Shown here one piece after another: positions 35,758-45,451 of a stretch of DNA of 64,000 nucleotides. Where the stretch lies: contig NZ_GG700643.1 in NCBI RefSeq assembly GCF_000159995.1, forward strand, positions 923,195 through 987,194, in the 5' to 3' direction. This stretch comes from Alloprevotella tannerae ATCC 51259 (lineage in GTDB: Bacteria; Bacteroidota; Bacteroidia; Bacteroidales; Bacteroidaceae). A program made the translations under genes and the position numbers. The notes beneath the pieces were generated by a model. It worked only from the letters and a program-made list of their open reading frames with translations. It was not told where the DNA came from and did no database searches. Each line of letters begins with the position of its first letter. The stretch's first letter is position 1.

Positions 35758-36792
35758 TTAGCTGATCATCGGCACAACATATTTGGCCAAGAAATAGCCG
35801 CCGCAGATGAGCCAGCAGAAGAGCAGGGCGGCCAAAAGGAAGGGCTTGAAACCAGCTTTCTTAAACTTGTCGAAGCTCGTTTCAGCGCCTAAGGCCGTCA
35901 TAGCCATTGTCAGCAAAAATGTATCTAACTTATTGATAAATTCTACGACTTCTGCGGAGAGCAGGTGCAGCGAATTGAAGCCGATAACCAAGAGGAAAAG
36001 GATGGCAAACCAGGGGATGTCGATCTTACTCTTAGCGCCCTCAGCATTGCCCGCCATTGCGCGGCGCGCCATCGCATAACTGATAATAAACAGTACGGGG
36101 ACGAGCATAATGACGCGGATCATCTTGACGATGATCGCGACGTTGGACACTTCCGGCCCCATCGCGTTGCCCGCACCTACGACGTGGGCTACTTCGTGAA
36201 TGGTCGAACCGGCAAAAATGCCCATCGTCTCGGGCGGTAAAACAAAGATACCGCTGCGGTAGAGGACGGGATAGAGGAACATGGCGGTTGTTCCGAAGAT
36301 GACAACCGTAGCTACGGCCACGGCCGTCTTATATGGTTGGGTGCGCACGGCGGATTCTGCGCCCAATACGGCTGCTGCGCCGCAAATGCCGCTGCCGACG
36401 GAAGTCAGCAAGGCGATGTCGCGATCCACTTTGAGGAGCTTGCCGAGCAAAATGCCGCCGAGGATGGTGACAGTTACGATTATGGCGTCGATGCAAATAC
36501 CCGGCAAACCCACGGCCGTGACGTCCTGAAAAGAGAGTTTGAAACCGTAGAGGATGATACCGAAGCGCAGGATGCGCTTTGAGCAGAATTTAATGCCGGG
36601 CACCCAGGTCTCGGGCAGATTGTTGCGCAAAGAGTTGGCATACAGCATACCCAAAATAATGCCGACAATCATCGGGCTGAAAGATAGGTGCTTTACGAAG
36701 CTTAAATCGCCGATGGCGAACGAGGCGCTGGCGAAAAGGGCCATCAGCAACACGCCGTGGAGCATACTGCTGCGTTCTTCTGATAATTTCAT
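35758..36792 (-). CDS. YeiH/UPF0324 family inner-membrane transporter
   Basis: 344 residues with about ten hydrophobic segments. It is a YeiH (UPF0324) family protein, often annotated as a putative sulfate exporter although the substrate is unproven in most members. Typical stretches: FSPMIVGIILGMLYAN, LRFGIILYGFKLSFQDV, SVGSGICGAAAVLGAESAV, FAGSTIHEVAHVVGAG and ALGAETSFDKFKKAGFKPFLLA. It lies leftward and alone. The region 36793-36960 upstream has no clear promoter that I can name. Confidence 0.88.
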   Translation of the reverse strand: MKLSEERSSMLHGVLLMALFASASFAIGDLSFVKHLSFSPMIVGIILGMLYANSLRNNLPETWVPGIKFCSKRILRFGIILYGFKLSFQDVTAVGLPGICIDAIIVTVTILGGILLGKLLKVDRDIALLTSVGSGICGAAAVLGAESAVRTQPYKTAVAVATVVIFGTTAMFLYPVLYRSGIFVLPPETMGIFAGSTIHEVAHVVGAGNAMGPEVSNVAIIVKMIRVIMLVPVLFIISYAMARRAMAGNAEGAKSKIDIPWFAILFLLVIGFNSLHLLSAEVVEFINKLDTFLLTMAMTALGAETSFDKFKKAGFKPFLLAALLFCWLICGGYFLAKYVVPMIS

Positions 36793-36964
36793 GTGGTGGG
36801 GCTTAAAATAGCTTGGTCGGTCTTGACCGCTTTGTGACGTTGGCGGCGTTGAAAATAAGGTCGCGGCAAACGGTTTCCAAGATCGCCGGGAGACAGTTCG
36901 GCCGGTCGCTTAGCGGCCATCGGCCTGACGCGAAAAAAGGCCGCTGCTCCGATTACAAAAGAGA

Positions 36965-37005
36965 AATAAAAAGGCCGAGCAACTGCGCGGGCAGCGGCTC
37001 GGCCT
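36965..37005 (-). terminator. Terminator of aspA
   Basis: AGGCCGAGC (36972-36980) pairs with GCTCGGCCT (36997-37005), followed on the minus strand by TTTTTATTTC. It lies 8 bases after the aspA stop. Confidence 0.85.
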
Positions 37006-37013
37006 GTATGTTT

Positions 37014-38447
37014 TTAGTGTTTGGGCTTGATGTCCAATTTAACCGGACTGATCAAGTTCTCCGGCCTGAAGAGCGTGTCCAAATCTTCTTTGGAGAGGAT
37101 GTCGTGCTCGAGGATCAAGTCGTAGACGCTACGGCCCGTTTCGAGCGCTTCCTTAGCGATGCGGGTAGAATTCTTATAGCCGATAACGGGGTTAAGCGCC
37201 GTTACGATACCGATGCTGCGGTGTACGTGTTCGAGACAAGCTTCCTTATTGGCGATAATGCCGTCTACGCAACGTGTGCGCAAGGTGTCGAAACCGTTCA
37301 TCAAGAGGTCTGCCGATTCGAAGCAGCATTGTGCCATTACCGGCTCCATTGCGTTAAGCTCCATTTGCGCAGCTTCCGAACTCATACTTACGCAAAGGTC
37401 GTTGCCAATCACTTTGTAAGCAATCTGATTCATCACCTCGGGAATAACCGGATTGATCTTGCCCGGCATAATTGAAGAGCCCGGTTGCACACCCGGGAGC
37501 GTGATCTCGCCCAAGCCGCAGCGCGGGCCGGAAGAGATGAGGCGCAAGTCGTTGCATATCTTGTTCATCTTCAAGGCAACCATACGCATTGCGCTCGAAT
37601 AGCCTGCCATGCAAGAAGTGTCCGACGTAGCGCCCACGAGGTCGTCAGAAAGGCGATAAGCATAGCCCGTAATGGCTGCGATCTCCGCTGTGCTCATTTC
37701 AGCATAGTTCGGTTCGGCACAGATACCCGTTCCGATTGCCGTAGCGCCCATATTGATGACCAAGAATTCAGCTGCCGCAGCGTCGAGGTGAGGCAGTTCG
37801 TTGCGCAAGATAGAAGCAAAACCGTGGAACGTCTGGCCCAAAGTCATAGGCACAGCATCCTGAAGTTGCGTGCGGCCCATTTTGAGCACGCCGGCAAACT
37901 CTTCCGCCTTCTTTTCAAAAGCCTCGATCAGTTGCTCCAAGTGCTGACGCAAACGGAGGTGCGTTTCGTAGAGACCGATGTGGATGGCCGTCGGGTAAGC
38001 ATCGTTAGTAGATTGCGAGCGGTTCACGTGGTCGTTGGGCGAGCAGCGTTTATAGTCGCCGCGTTCGCAGCCCATCAGTTCGAGTGCGCGGTTAGCGATC
38101 ACCTCGTTAGCGTTCATGTTTGTCGTTGTGCCGGCGCCGCCTTGAATCATATCTACGGGGAATGCTTCAGTGTGGCGACCTTCGATGAGTTCCATGCAAG
38201 CCTGCTCGATAGCCTTCGCCATATCGTCGGGGATGAGGCCGAGCTTGTGGTTAGCGCGTACGGCGCCCAATTTCGTTACGCCGAGGCCCTTGATGAAGAG
38301 CGGGTATTGGCTTAACTTAAAGTGGCTGATGGGGAAGTTTTCCATACCACGAAGCGTTTGTACGCCATAGAGTGCCTCATACGGTACTTCGCGCGCACCG
38401 ATCAAGTCGCTTTCAGTGCGGGTTTTTTTCGTGTTTTCAGTAGTCAT
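37014..38447 (-). CDS. aspA: Aspartate ammonia-lyase (aspartase)
   Basis: 477 residues. It converts L-aspartate to fumarate and ammonia in the cytoplasm, feeding fumarate respiration. Diagnostic stretches shared with known aspartases, not fumarases: ESDLIGAREVPYEALYGVQTLR, IQGGAGTTTNMNANEVIANRALE, SPNDHVNRSQSTNDAYPT, KMGRTQLQDAVPMTLGQ and the flexible catalytic loop PGSSIMPGKINPVIPE with the active Ser. Monocistronic. A role in fumarate supply fits an asaccharolytic or amino-acid-fermenting lifestyle (inference). Confidence 0.95.
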   Translation of the reverse strand: MTTENTKKTRTESDLIGAREVPYEALYGVQTLRGMENFPISHFKLSQYPLFIKGLGVTKLGAVRANHKLGLIPDDMAKAIEQACMELIEGRHTEAFPVDMIQGGAGTTTNMNANEVIANRALELMGCERGDYKRCSPNDHVNRSQSTNDAYPTAIHIGLYETHLRLRQHLEQLIEAFEKKAEEFAGVLKMGRTQLQDAVPMTLGQTFHGFASILRNELPHLDAAAAEFLVINMGATAIGTGICAEPNYAEMSTAEIAAITGYAYRLSDDLVGATSDTSCMAGYSSAMRMVALKMNKICNDLRLISSGPRCGLGEITLPGVQPGSSIMPGKINPVIPEVMNQIAYKVIGNDLCVSMSSEAAQMELNAMEPVMAQCCFESADLLMNGFDTLRTRCVDGIIANKEACLEHVHRSIGIVTALNPVIGYKNSTRIAKEALETGRSVYDLILEHDILSKEDLDTLFRPENLISPVKLDIKPKH

Positions 38448-38588
38448 TGAGTTTCAAGTTTTATATTGTTCATTATAATTTACGGGGCTAAGTTAGCGCT
38501 TTATTTGAGATAAACTACATTCTGAAAGAATAAATAATTGCAGGATGAGGAATTTAACTTAAAATAGAGGATTCTTCACTTACTATCC

Positions 38589-38618
38589 TTGGGAATGTTA
38601 TCTTTTTGACTACTTTTG
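38589..38618 (+). promoter_or_regulatory. Promoter of the porin gene
   Basis: TTGG at 38589 and TACTTTTG at 38611-38618, 19 bases apart, close to the TTTG / TAnnTTTG consensus. It lies 80 bases before the ATG at 38698. Confidence 0.55.
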
Positions 38619-38697
38619 CCTGCCGTTGGCCCTTCTTCTCTATGGTTGTGGTCGGCAAAAGGGTAGCTTGTTGCCTTATTTTTAACAAAACAAATCT

Positions 38698-39873
38698 ATG
38701 AAAAAGATATATGCACTCGTAGCACTGTTATTTTTATCCTTGTCGGTTCAAGCACAAGAACCTTCTTCGCGTGAGCATTATCCACAGGGCGATAAGACCT
38801 TGTGGGAGATGGTCAGTAAGCTGGAAAAGAAGCAAGATAAGATCAATGTGTTTCTGAATATGCGCGGCGAGTTTGACGCCAACTTCGAGGAAGGCAATTT
38901 CCAAGATGGATCCTTTCAAGTGCCCGTAATGCGTCTCGGCGTGCTGGGTCGGTTAAACAAACTCGTTTCCTATTCTTTGCAGCAGCGCATCGGGCATAGC
39001 AGCAACGGGCGAGTTACGGACGGTCTCTCGTCGTCCGTCGACGTGATGAGCGTAGGGATTCATCCTAACGAGAAGTTGCGCTTCGACCTCGGTCGTCAAT
39101 GCGCCGTCTATGGCGGCTACGAAGCCTGGCTCAATCCGATCGACGTGTACCGATTCAGCGAAATGCTCGACCGCGTGGAGGTTTATCTGACGGGCGTCAA
39201 CGCCAGTTATATGATCAAGCCTACGCAGGAACTCCAATTTCAAGTAGTCAACAGTCGGCGCACGCCGACGGCGGAAATGTACGGCCCGTCCTATGCCGAC
39301 GCAAAGTTGCCGATGATTTATACGCTCAATTGGAACGGTAGTTTCTTTAACGAAAAACTGACTACGCGCTGGTCGGCCTCTTTGATCAAGCAGGCGAAGG
39401 GCAACAACGGCTACTACTTTGCCTTCGGTCACGAATGGACGCTCGGGCGCTTCAATGGGTATTTCGATTATATGCTCTCAGAAGAAAACATCGACGCCCA
39501 CGGATATGTGACGGACATGCTGCATACGCTGACGCCCGATGTGAAAGATCACGTCCGCCATACGCGTTACAATTCGGTGATCCTTAAGCTCAATTATCGC
39601 TTTCTGCCGCGCTGGAATGTCTTTGCCAAGGGCTATTATGAGACGTCCGCATTGACCAAGCCGACGCTGACGGCAGAAAAAGGACTCTATCGCCGCTCTT
39701 ATGCTTACATGGCCGGCGTAGAATTTTATCCGATGAAGGAGAATCTGCATTTCTTCATCAATTATTATGGCCGCTCCCACGTGCATACGCCGCGCGCCAA
39801 GGTCTTCGGCGCGAAGAATCATACGGAGGCTCGCCTCTCAGCCGGCTTCGTTTATCAGTTGCCCATCTTCTAA
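38698..39873 (+). CDS. Outer-membrane porin (OprO/OprP-like)
   Basis: 391 residues. A signal peptide (MKKIYALVALLFLSLSVQAQ) is followed by a short helical segment (KTLWEMVSKLEKKQDKINVF) and then a barrel of alternating beta strands ending VYQLPIF with C-terminal Phe. The N-terminal layout and pattern resemble Bacteroidetes porins of the phosphate-selective O/P type. The substrate cannot be read from the sequence. Own promoter and terminator. Neighbour aspA is divergent. Confidence 0.8.
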   Translation: MKKIYALVALLFLSLSVQAQEPSSREHYPQGDKTLWEMVSKLEKKQDKINVFLNMRGEFDANFEEGNFQDGSFQVPVMRLGVLGRLNKLVSYSLQQRIGHSSNGRVTDGLSSSVDVMSVGIHPNEKLRFDLGRQCAVYGGYEAWLNPIDVYRFSEMLDRVEVYLTGVNASYMIKPTQELQFQVVNSRRTPTAEMYGPSYADAKLPMIYTLNWNGSFFNEKLTTRWSASLIKQAKGNNGYYFAFGHEWTLGRFNGYFDYMLSEENIDAHGYVTDMLHTLTPDVKDHVRHTRYNSVILKLNYRFLPRWNVFAKGYYETSALTKPTLTAEKGLYRRSYAYMAGVEFYPMKENLHFFINYYGRSHVHTPRAKVFGAKNHTEARLSAGFVYQLPIF

Positions 39874-39934
39874 GGCGCGCTACACATCTTATAATATACG
39901 CGCGCGTAGAAGACCGAGCGAGGTGACGGATCAG

Positions 39935-39983
39935 TCTTTGATGAAAAAATATTTACGTGTGATTTTTCATCAAAGATCTTTTT
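39935..39983 (+). terminator. Terminator of the porin gene
   Basis: TCTTTGATGAAAAA (39935-39948) pairs with TTTTTCATCAAAGA (39963-39976), followed by TCTTTTT. A long, strong intrinsic terminator. Confidence 0.8.
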
Positions 39984-40050
39984 ATGGCTATACGCCTCAA
40001 AAAACGACTTTATAAGTAGTTGATATTCAGGATCTATATATGCCTGAAAA

Positions 40051-40165
40051 CTTTCTTATAGGAAAGTAAAAATTGTCCTTAGGAGAATTAAAATTGTCTT
40101 AGGAGACAATTTTTCTTTTCTTAGGTGAAAGTTTTTCCGTTCTCCTAAGCAAATTTTTCGGGGGT
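40051..40165. repeat. Tandem array E (TTAGGAGA family)
   Basis: About five units of 20-22 bp. TAGG cores start at 40059, 40080, 40100 and 40122, and a fifth unit has the inverse core CCTAAG at about 40144. Each is followed by an A or AATTTTTC tail. The array ends with CTAAGCAAATTTTT and a G run, exactly as array F does. It lies in a 932-bp gap (39874-40805). A run of eight G lies at 40598-40605. Confidence 0.8.
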
Positions 40166-40635
40166 CTTGTGTGTGGGAAAATCTTTACATATCTTGGTCG
40201 CGTCAATGCTTATGCCGGTTGTCAAACTATGCTTTGTGTGCGCTTCGATGAAGATTTTCGGATTGAGCATAAAGGTGCGTTTGCGTCGGTAGCCATTTAT
40301 TTTGTATCCTCCCCCTGCTTATCTTCTTGCCCACAAATCATACGCCGCGAGGCAAACGCATTATTTTTCTGCTGTGTCCTTACCCTTTCTCTATTTTGTG
40401 CGATGTGGCAGAATTTTTTTTCGTTGACAAAATGTAGACAAACGTGAATGTCGACGACGGAGTGCCGGAAAGAAAATAATATTCCTTAAAATCATTGTCA
40501 TACAAGGCCTTGTTGCTCCTTTTACCGACTGGAATCGGAGGTGTATAATGGTTCGCTTTTTTCGCAATATTGTTTACAAAATGCTTTTATAGATATCGGG
40601 GGGGGTGAAGAAACGATAAAAATAAGCGTAAGAAC

Positions 40636-40666
40636 TTGCTTATTTGCAGTAGTCGCTGTAACTTTG
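40636..40666 (+). promoter_or_regulatory. Possible promoter of the secreted-protein gene
   Basis: TTG at 40636 and TAACTTTG at 40659-40666 with a 20-base spacer. The start codon is 140 bases further, which implies a long leader. A run of eight G lies 30 bases upstream of the -33 box. Confidence 0.45.
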
Positions 40667-40805
40667 TGGCAAAATCATATAATTGCGACGGTTTTCTGCC
40701 GCTAACTTAAATTTTATAACTGAAATCTTGCCTGCTTTTCCTCGGTTTTGGCGCTTTAGGAGGCAAATGGCAGATCAAATTGAGAACAATTAAATAAGAT
40801 CGCTT

Positions 40806-41621
40806 ATGAAAAACGTTTTACTTATCATCGCTTTGGCGCTCTTCGGCTTTCGCGCCGTAGCGCAGGATTATCGTCCTTTCGTGGAAGAGGGGAAGACGTG
40901 GCGGGTAGCCTCCCTCATTCCGCTAAATGATGATCCGACGTATCCCGTAGAACACGAATATTACTTTATGAAAGGAGATACTGTCGTGGATGGTAAGACT
41001 TGGAAGAAAGTGTATCACACCTCTTTCAGTAAGTTTGACTTCTTGGTGCGCGAAGAAAACAAGCGCGTCTACTACACTCCTTATCCCGGGCGCGAAGAGT
41101 TGATGTACGACTTTAATGTCGCTGTGGGCGATACGGTCGCTTATCGTGATATTCGCGAGTTCTATAATGGAGATACGGCAGAGGATTATGAAAGGCTTTG
41201 TCGTAATTGGGATTCTGTTGCTGTCGTAGCTACCAATGAAGTGATAGAGAATACCGGACACGCCTATCGTAGCTATAACTTGTATCGAGAGTGGACTTAT
41301 AATTACGACGATCCGGACAATTATAATAAGGATATTCACATTGGATATGCCTGGGAAGCCTGGATTGAATGTCTGGGGAGCACGGGCAATGCCTTTCAGC
41401 ACGCTATTACCACCACTTGGCTCATTGGTTCGCGCCGACACGTCTTAGAGGAATGTTCAGTTGGCGATGAAATTTTGTATCATCACGACTTGAGCGGCAT
41501 TACTGCGCCAAAGCTTGATGCGACCGATAAGGCGGCGATTTACGACTTGAGCGGTCGGCGCTTGCAGACTGCCCCGCAGCGCGGCGTCTACATCGTGAAT
41601 GGGAAGAAATATATACGATAA
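40806..41621 (+). CDS. Secreted protein with type IX-like C-terminal sorting motif
   Basis: 271 residues. Signal peptide MKNVLLIIALALFGFRAVAQ. The central part is a beta-rich domain with repeated aromatic motifs (YYFMKGDTVVDGKTWKKVYHT, RVYYTPYPGREELMYDFNVAVGDTV) of a kind common in Bacteroidales secreted proteins. The last 30 residues (KAAIYDLSGRRLQTAPQRGVYIVNGKKYIR) match the short sorting-like C-terminus seen in the two giant proteins. Function unknown. Probable type IX cargo. Confidence 0.7.
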   Translation: MKNVLLIIALALFGFRAVAQDYRPFVEEGKTWRVASLIPLNDDPTYPVEHEYYFMKGDTVVDGKTWKKVYHTSFSKFDFLVREENKRVYYTPYPGREELMYDFNVAVGDTVAYRDIREFYNGDTAEDYERLCRNWDSVAVVATNEVIENTGHAYRSYNLYREWTYNYDDPDNYNKDIHIGYAWEAWIECLGSTGNAFQHAITTTWLIGSRRHVLEECSVGDEILYHHDLSGITAPKLDATDKAAIYDLSGRRLQTAPQRGVYIVNGKKYIR

Positions 41622-41636
41622 GACGTAGATCTTTTT

Positions 41637-41671
41637 AAGGCGGTCGGGGAGCAAGATTTCTCGACCGCCTT
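41637..41671 (+). terminator. Terminator after the secreted-protein gene
   Basis: AAGGCGGTCG (41637-41646) pairs with CGACCGCCTT (41662-41671). Instead of a plain T-run it is followed by ATATATAATG, part of the recurrent TATATA motif. Confidence 0.65.
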
Positions 41672-41919
41672 ATATATAATGGTGTGGCAAAGGGAAGAAT
41701 CCTTTGCCTTTTTGTCTATTCGGCCGTCTTCTTGAAGGGAAATGGTCGGTCGAGATCCTTTAAAGCTTATCGCGCAAAGTTGTTTGAGGAGGCTTTGAAA
41801 GATCCTTGCATCCTCAGTCGCGGGCAAGACCTTAGATGATTGACGGACTTTAGGGCTTTTTGACGCTTCCTTAAGAGGGCGTTACCCACGCCTTCCGCTT
41901 GAAAAAGAATGCGTTTTGT

Positions 41920-41950
41920 TTTGCAATACTCCGCCCTTACGCTATCTTTG
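41920..41950 (+). promoter_or_regulatory. Promoter of ileS
   Basis: A textbook Bacteroidetes promoter: TTTG (41920-41923), 19 bases, TATCTTTG (41943-41950). It lies downstream of an in-frame ATG at 41909 and upstream of the ATG at 41987, so it decides the start of ileS. Confidence 0.75.
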
Positions 41951-41986
41951 CACACTATTATTATTAGACGAAAAATAAACAGCTGT

Positions 41987-44900
41987 ATGAAGTTTACGGA
42001 ACGCCCCAATTTAGACCTATCTAAAGTGAATGAGGAAGTTTTAGCCGATTGGTTGCAACAAGACCTTTTTCACAAAAGCATAAGCTCCCGCGAGGGAAAA
42101 CCCGACTATGTCTTTTATGATGGCCCTCCCTCGGCTAACGGCCACCCGGGCATCCATCACGTGATGGCTCGTACGATCAAAGACCTTTTCTGTCGTTATA
42201 AGACGATGCAAGGCTATCGCGTGGAGCGCAAGGCCGGATGGGATACGCACGGCCTCCCCGTAGAACTTGGCGTAGAAAAGGACTTGGGCATCACGAAAGT
42301 AGACATCGGTAAGAAGATCAGCATCGGAGATTACAATGCTCACTGCCGTAAGAATGTGATGAAGTTTACCCGCGAATGGGAAGACTTGACCGACAAGATG
42401 GGCTATTGGGTAGATATGAAGCACCCTTATATCACGTATGAAACCGGCTATATCGAAAGTCTTTGGTGGCTATTGAAAGAGCTTCATAAAAAGGGCTTGC
42501 TGTATAAAGGCTATACGATCCAGCCCTATTCGCCCGCTGCCGGCACAGGCTTGTCCAGTCACGAATTGAACTTGCCCGGTTGCTACCGTGACGTGAAAGA
42601 TACGACGGTCGTTGCACAGTTTGTGATTTGCGACCCCAAACCCGAGATGACGGCTTGGGGCAAGCCCTATTTTATTGCGTGGACGACTACGCCGTGGACG
42701 CTTGCCAGCAATACGGCGCTTTGCGTAGGCCCGAAGATTGATTATGTCTGCGTGCAGACTTATAATCCTTATACGGGCGAGAAGATTTCTGTTGTGATGG
42801 CGGAGGCGCGCTTAAGTGCTTACTTCAATCCTGAAGGCGCTACGGCGGATATGGAGGCTTACAAGAAAGGCGATAAGGTGCTGCCGTATCGCGTAGTAGG
42901 TCGCTGGACGGGCCGCGAACTTGAGAATATGCACTATGAGCAACTCTTCCCCTACGTTCGCCCTTATGGCGAGGGAGAGCCCTTCCGCGTCATCTTAGGC
43001 GACTATGTAAGTACGGAAGATGGTACGGGTATTGTGCATATTGCACCGACTTTTGGTGCAGACGACGCACTTGTGGCGAAGAAGGCCGGCGTCCCCGGAT
43101 TGCAAATGATTACAAAGAAAGGAAAGTTTGCGCCGATGGTCGACCTGCAAGGCCGCTTCTTCCGTATAGAAGACTTGGACGAGGAGTTTGTGAAGACTCA
43201 CGTTAATATAGAGGCCTATGGTCCTTACGCCGGCCGCTACGTGAAGAATGCTTACGATAGTACGCTGACCGATAAAGACGAAACGCTCGATGTGTCGATC
43301 TGTATGGATATGAAGCAAGCGGGCAAGGCATTTAATATTGCCAAGCACGCACATAGTTATCCACACTGCTGGCGCACGGATAAGCCTGTCTTGTATTATC
43401 CTTTGGATAGCTGGTTTATTCGGAGCACTGCCGCTAAGGAGCGGATGTCCGAATTGAACGAAACGATTAAGTGGAAACCGGCTTCGACAGGCTCGGGACG
43501 CTTTGGGAAATGGCTCGAAAACTTGAACGACTGGAATTTGAGTCGCAGTCGCTTCTGGGGCACGCCGCTTCCGGTTTGGCGCAACGACGATGATGAGGTA
43601 ATCTGCATCGGTAGCATTGCGGAACTTTATGATGAGATCGAGAAGAGTGTGGCTGCCGGCATTATGCCCTCTAATCCGCTTAAGGAAAAAGGCTTCGTGC
43701 CCGGCGATTATAGTGAGGAGAACTACCACAAGATAGACCTGCACCGTCCGTATGTAGACGAGATTGTTTTAGTTTCGCAGACGGGTAAGCCGCTTCATCG
43801 CGAAAGCGATTTGATCGACGTTTGGTTCGATTCAGGCGCAATGCCCTTTGCACAGCAACACTATCCTTTCGAACACAAAGAGGAGGTGGAGAGCGGTCGC
43901 TGCTTCCCTGCCGACTTTATCGCTGAAGGCGTTGATCAAACGCGCGGCTGGTTCTTTACGCTCCACGCTATTGCGACGATGATCTTCGATTCCGTTTCCT
44001 TCAAGAATGTTATCTCTAACGGCCTTGTCTTGGATAAGAACGGTAATAAAATGTCGAAGCGCCTCGGCAATGCGGTAGATCCGTTTGAGACGATTGCAAA
44101 ATATGGCTCTGACCCCTTGCGTTGGTATATGATTACCAATGCTTCGCCGTGGGACAATTTGAAGTTTGACGAAGAGGGCATCAAGGAAGTATCTCGCACC
44201 TTCTTTGGTAAGTTGTATCAAACTTACTCTTTCTTTGCCATGTATGCCAACGTCGACGACTTCGATGCGCACGCACCGCAAGTAGACTTTAGTAAGCGCC
44301 CTGAAATTGATCGTTGGATATTGAGCGAACTCAATACAATGGTGGCAGAAGTAACGGCAGCTTTGGACGATTATGAGCCGACGAAAGCAGGGCGCTTGAT
44401 CAATACTTTCATTGCCGACAATCTCTCTAATTGGTATGTGCGCCTGAATCGTAAACGCTTTTGGGCCGGTACGATGACGGAGGATAAGTTGAGCGCTTAC
44501 CAAACGCTCTACGCTTGTCTCTTGACTACCTGCAAATTGATGGCGCCCATTGCGCCTTTCTTTGCCGATCGCCTCTATCGCGACCTGACAGCACCGACCG
44601 GCAATGGCTTGGAAAGCGTTCACCTTGAAACTTTCCCCGTCTGCGACCACGCTTTAGTGGATGCCGACTTAGAGAATCGTATGGAAATGGCGCAGAAGAT
44701 TACTTCGATGGTGCTCTCGCTGCGTAAGAAAGAGCATATCATCGTTCGCCAACCGCTGCGACGCATCTCTATTCCTGCTACTGACGCAAGTCAGCGCGCT
44801 GCGATTGAAGCCGTGCAGCAACTGATCTTAGATGAAGTTAACGTAAAAGAATTAGTCTTTGTCGAAGGAGATTTACTGGAGAAAACCGTGAAGTGTAACT

Positions 44901-45400
44901 TCCGCGTGATGGGTAAGCAGTTTGGCAAACGAATGAAAGCCGTAGCTGAAGCTGTAGGCGCTTTGTCGCAAGCCGAAATTGCCCGCTTAGAGCAAGAGGG
45001 CAGTTTGACGCTCACCTTAGCCGACGGACCGGCAACGATTGAAAGAGAGTCTGTTGAGATTGTTAGCGAGGATATTCCCGGTTGGACGGTTGCCAATGAA
45101 GGTACGCTAACCGTTGCGCTCGATTTGGAAATTGACGAAGCCTTGCGCCGCGAAGGCTTGGCGCGCGAGATTGTGAAGCGCATCCAGGCTTATCGTAAAG
45201 ATAGTGGCTTTGAGATTACAGACCATATTCATGTAACGATGGCGCGTCAAGGCGAGTTGGCTGAGGCTGTAGAGGCCTTCGGAGATTATATTTGTGGACA
45301 AGTATTGGCTGACAACTTCTCCATCGTCGAGGCTTTAGCAGAAGGCGAAGAGATGGACTTTGATGGCCGCATAGTGCGCGTTAAAATAGAAAAAGTATAA
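41987..45400 (+). CDS. ileS: Isoleucyl-tRNA synthetase
   Basis: 1137 residues from the ATG at 41987 (MKFTERPNLDLSKVNEEVL). The promoter lies inside the longer frame from 41909. A class I synthetase: the HIGH-like motif is PSANGHPGIHH (about 47-57), the editing domain spans roughly 190-400, and the KMSKS-like motif is NKMSKRLGN (about 688). The anticodon-binding and C-terminal domains follow. The long C-terminal region and 1.1-kb-residue size fit the eukaryotic-like (type 2) IleRS common in Bacteroidetes. Such enzymes are often less sensitive to mupirocin, which here is inference. First gene of a conserved cluster with a DksA-like gene and lspA. Confidence 0.97.
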   Translation: MKFTERPNLDLSKVNEEVLADWLQQDLFHKSISSREGKPDYVFYDGPPSANGHPGIHHVMARTIKDLFCRYKTMQGYRVERKAGWDTHGLPVELGVEKDLGITKVDIGKKISIGDYNAHCRKNVMKFTREWEDLTDKMGYWVDMKHPYITYETGYIESLWWLLKELHKKGLLYKGYTIQPYSPAAGTGLSSHELNLPGCYRDVKDTTVVAQFVICDPKPEMTAWGKPYFIAWTTTPWTLASNTALCVGPKIDYVCVQTYNPYTGEKISVVMAEARLSAYFNPEGATADMEAYKKGDKVLPYRVVGRWTGRELENMHYEQLFPYVRPYGEGEPFRVILGDYVSTEDGTGIVHIAPTFGADDALVAKKAGVPGLQMITKKGKFAPMVDLQGRFFRIEDLDEEFVKTHVNIEAYGPYAGRYVKNAYDSTLTDKDETLDVSICMDMKQAGKAFNIAKHAHSYPHCWRTDKPVLYYPLDSWFIRSTAAKERMSELNETIKWKPASTGSGRFGKWLENLNDWNLSRSRFWGTPLPVWRNDDDEVICIGSIAELYDEIEKSVAAGIMPSNPLKEKGFVPGDYSEENYHKIDLHRPYVDEIVLVSQTGKPLHRESDLIDVWFDSGAMPFAQQHYPFEHKEEVESGRCFPADFIAEGVDQTRGWFFTLHAIATMIFDSVSFKNVISNGLVLDKNGNKMSKRLGNAVDPFETIAKYGSDPLRWYMITNASPWDNLKFDEEGIKEVSRTFFGKLYQTYSFFAMYANVDDFDAHAPQVDFSKRPEIDRWILSELNTMVAEVTAALDDYEPTKAGRLINTFIADNLSNWYVRLNRKRFWAGTMTEDKLSAYQTLYACLLTTCKLMAPIAPFFADRLYRDLTAPTGNGLESVHLETFPVCDHALVDADLENRMEMAQKITSMVLSLRKKEHIIVRQPLRRISIPATDASQRAAIEAVQQLILDEVNVKELVFVEGDLLEKTVKCNFRVMGKQFGKRMKAVAEAVGALSQAEIARLEQEGSLTLTLADGPATIERESVEIVSEDIPGWTVANEGTLTVALDLEIDEALRREGLAREIVKRIQAYRKDSGFEITDHIHVTMARQGELAEAVEAFGDYICGQVLADNFSIVEALAEGEEMDFDGRIVRVKIEKV

Positions 45401-45451
45401 TGTATTTCGTCTGCGAGGCTGGCCTTGCAGACGAATTTTAAACAATCAAAT

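Noticed and set aside
41909-41986. Upstream start of ileS at 41909
   Set aside because: The consensus promoter at 41920-41950 lies downstream of that codon.
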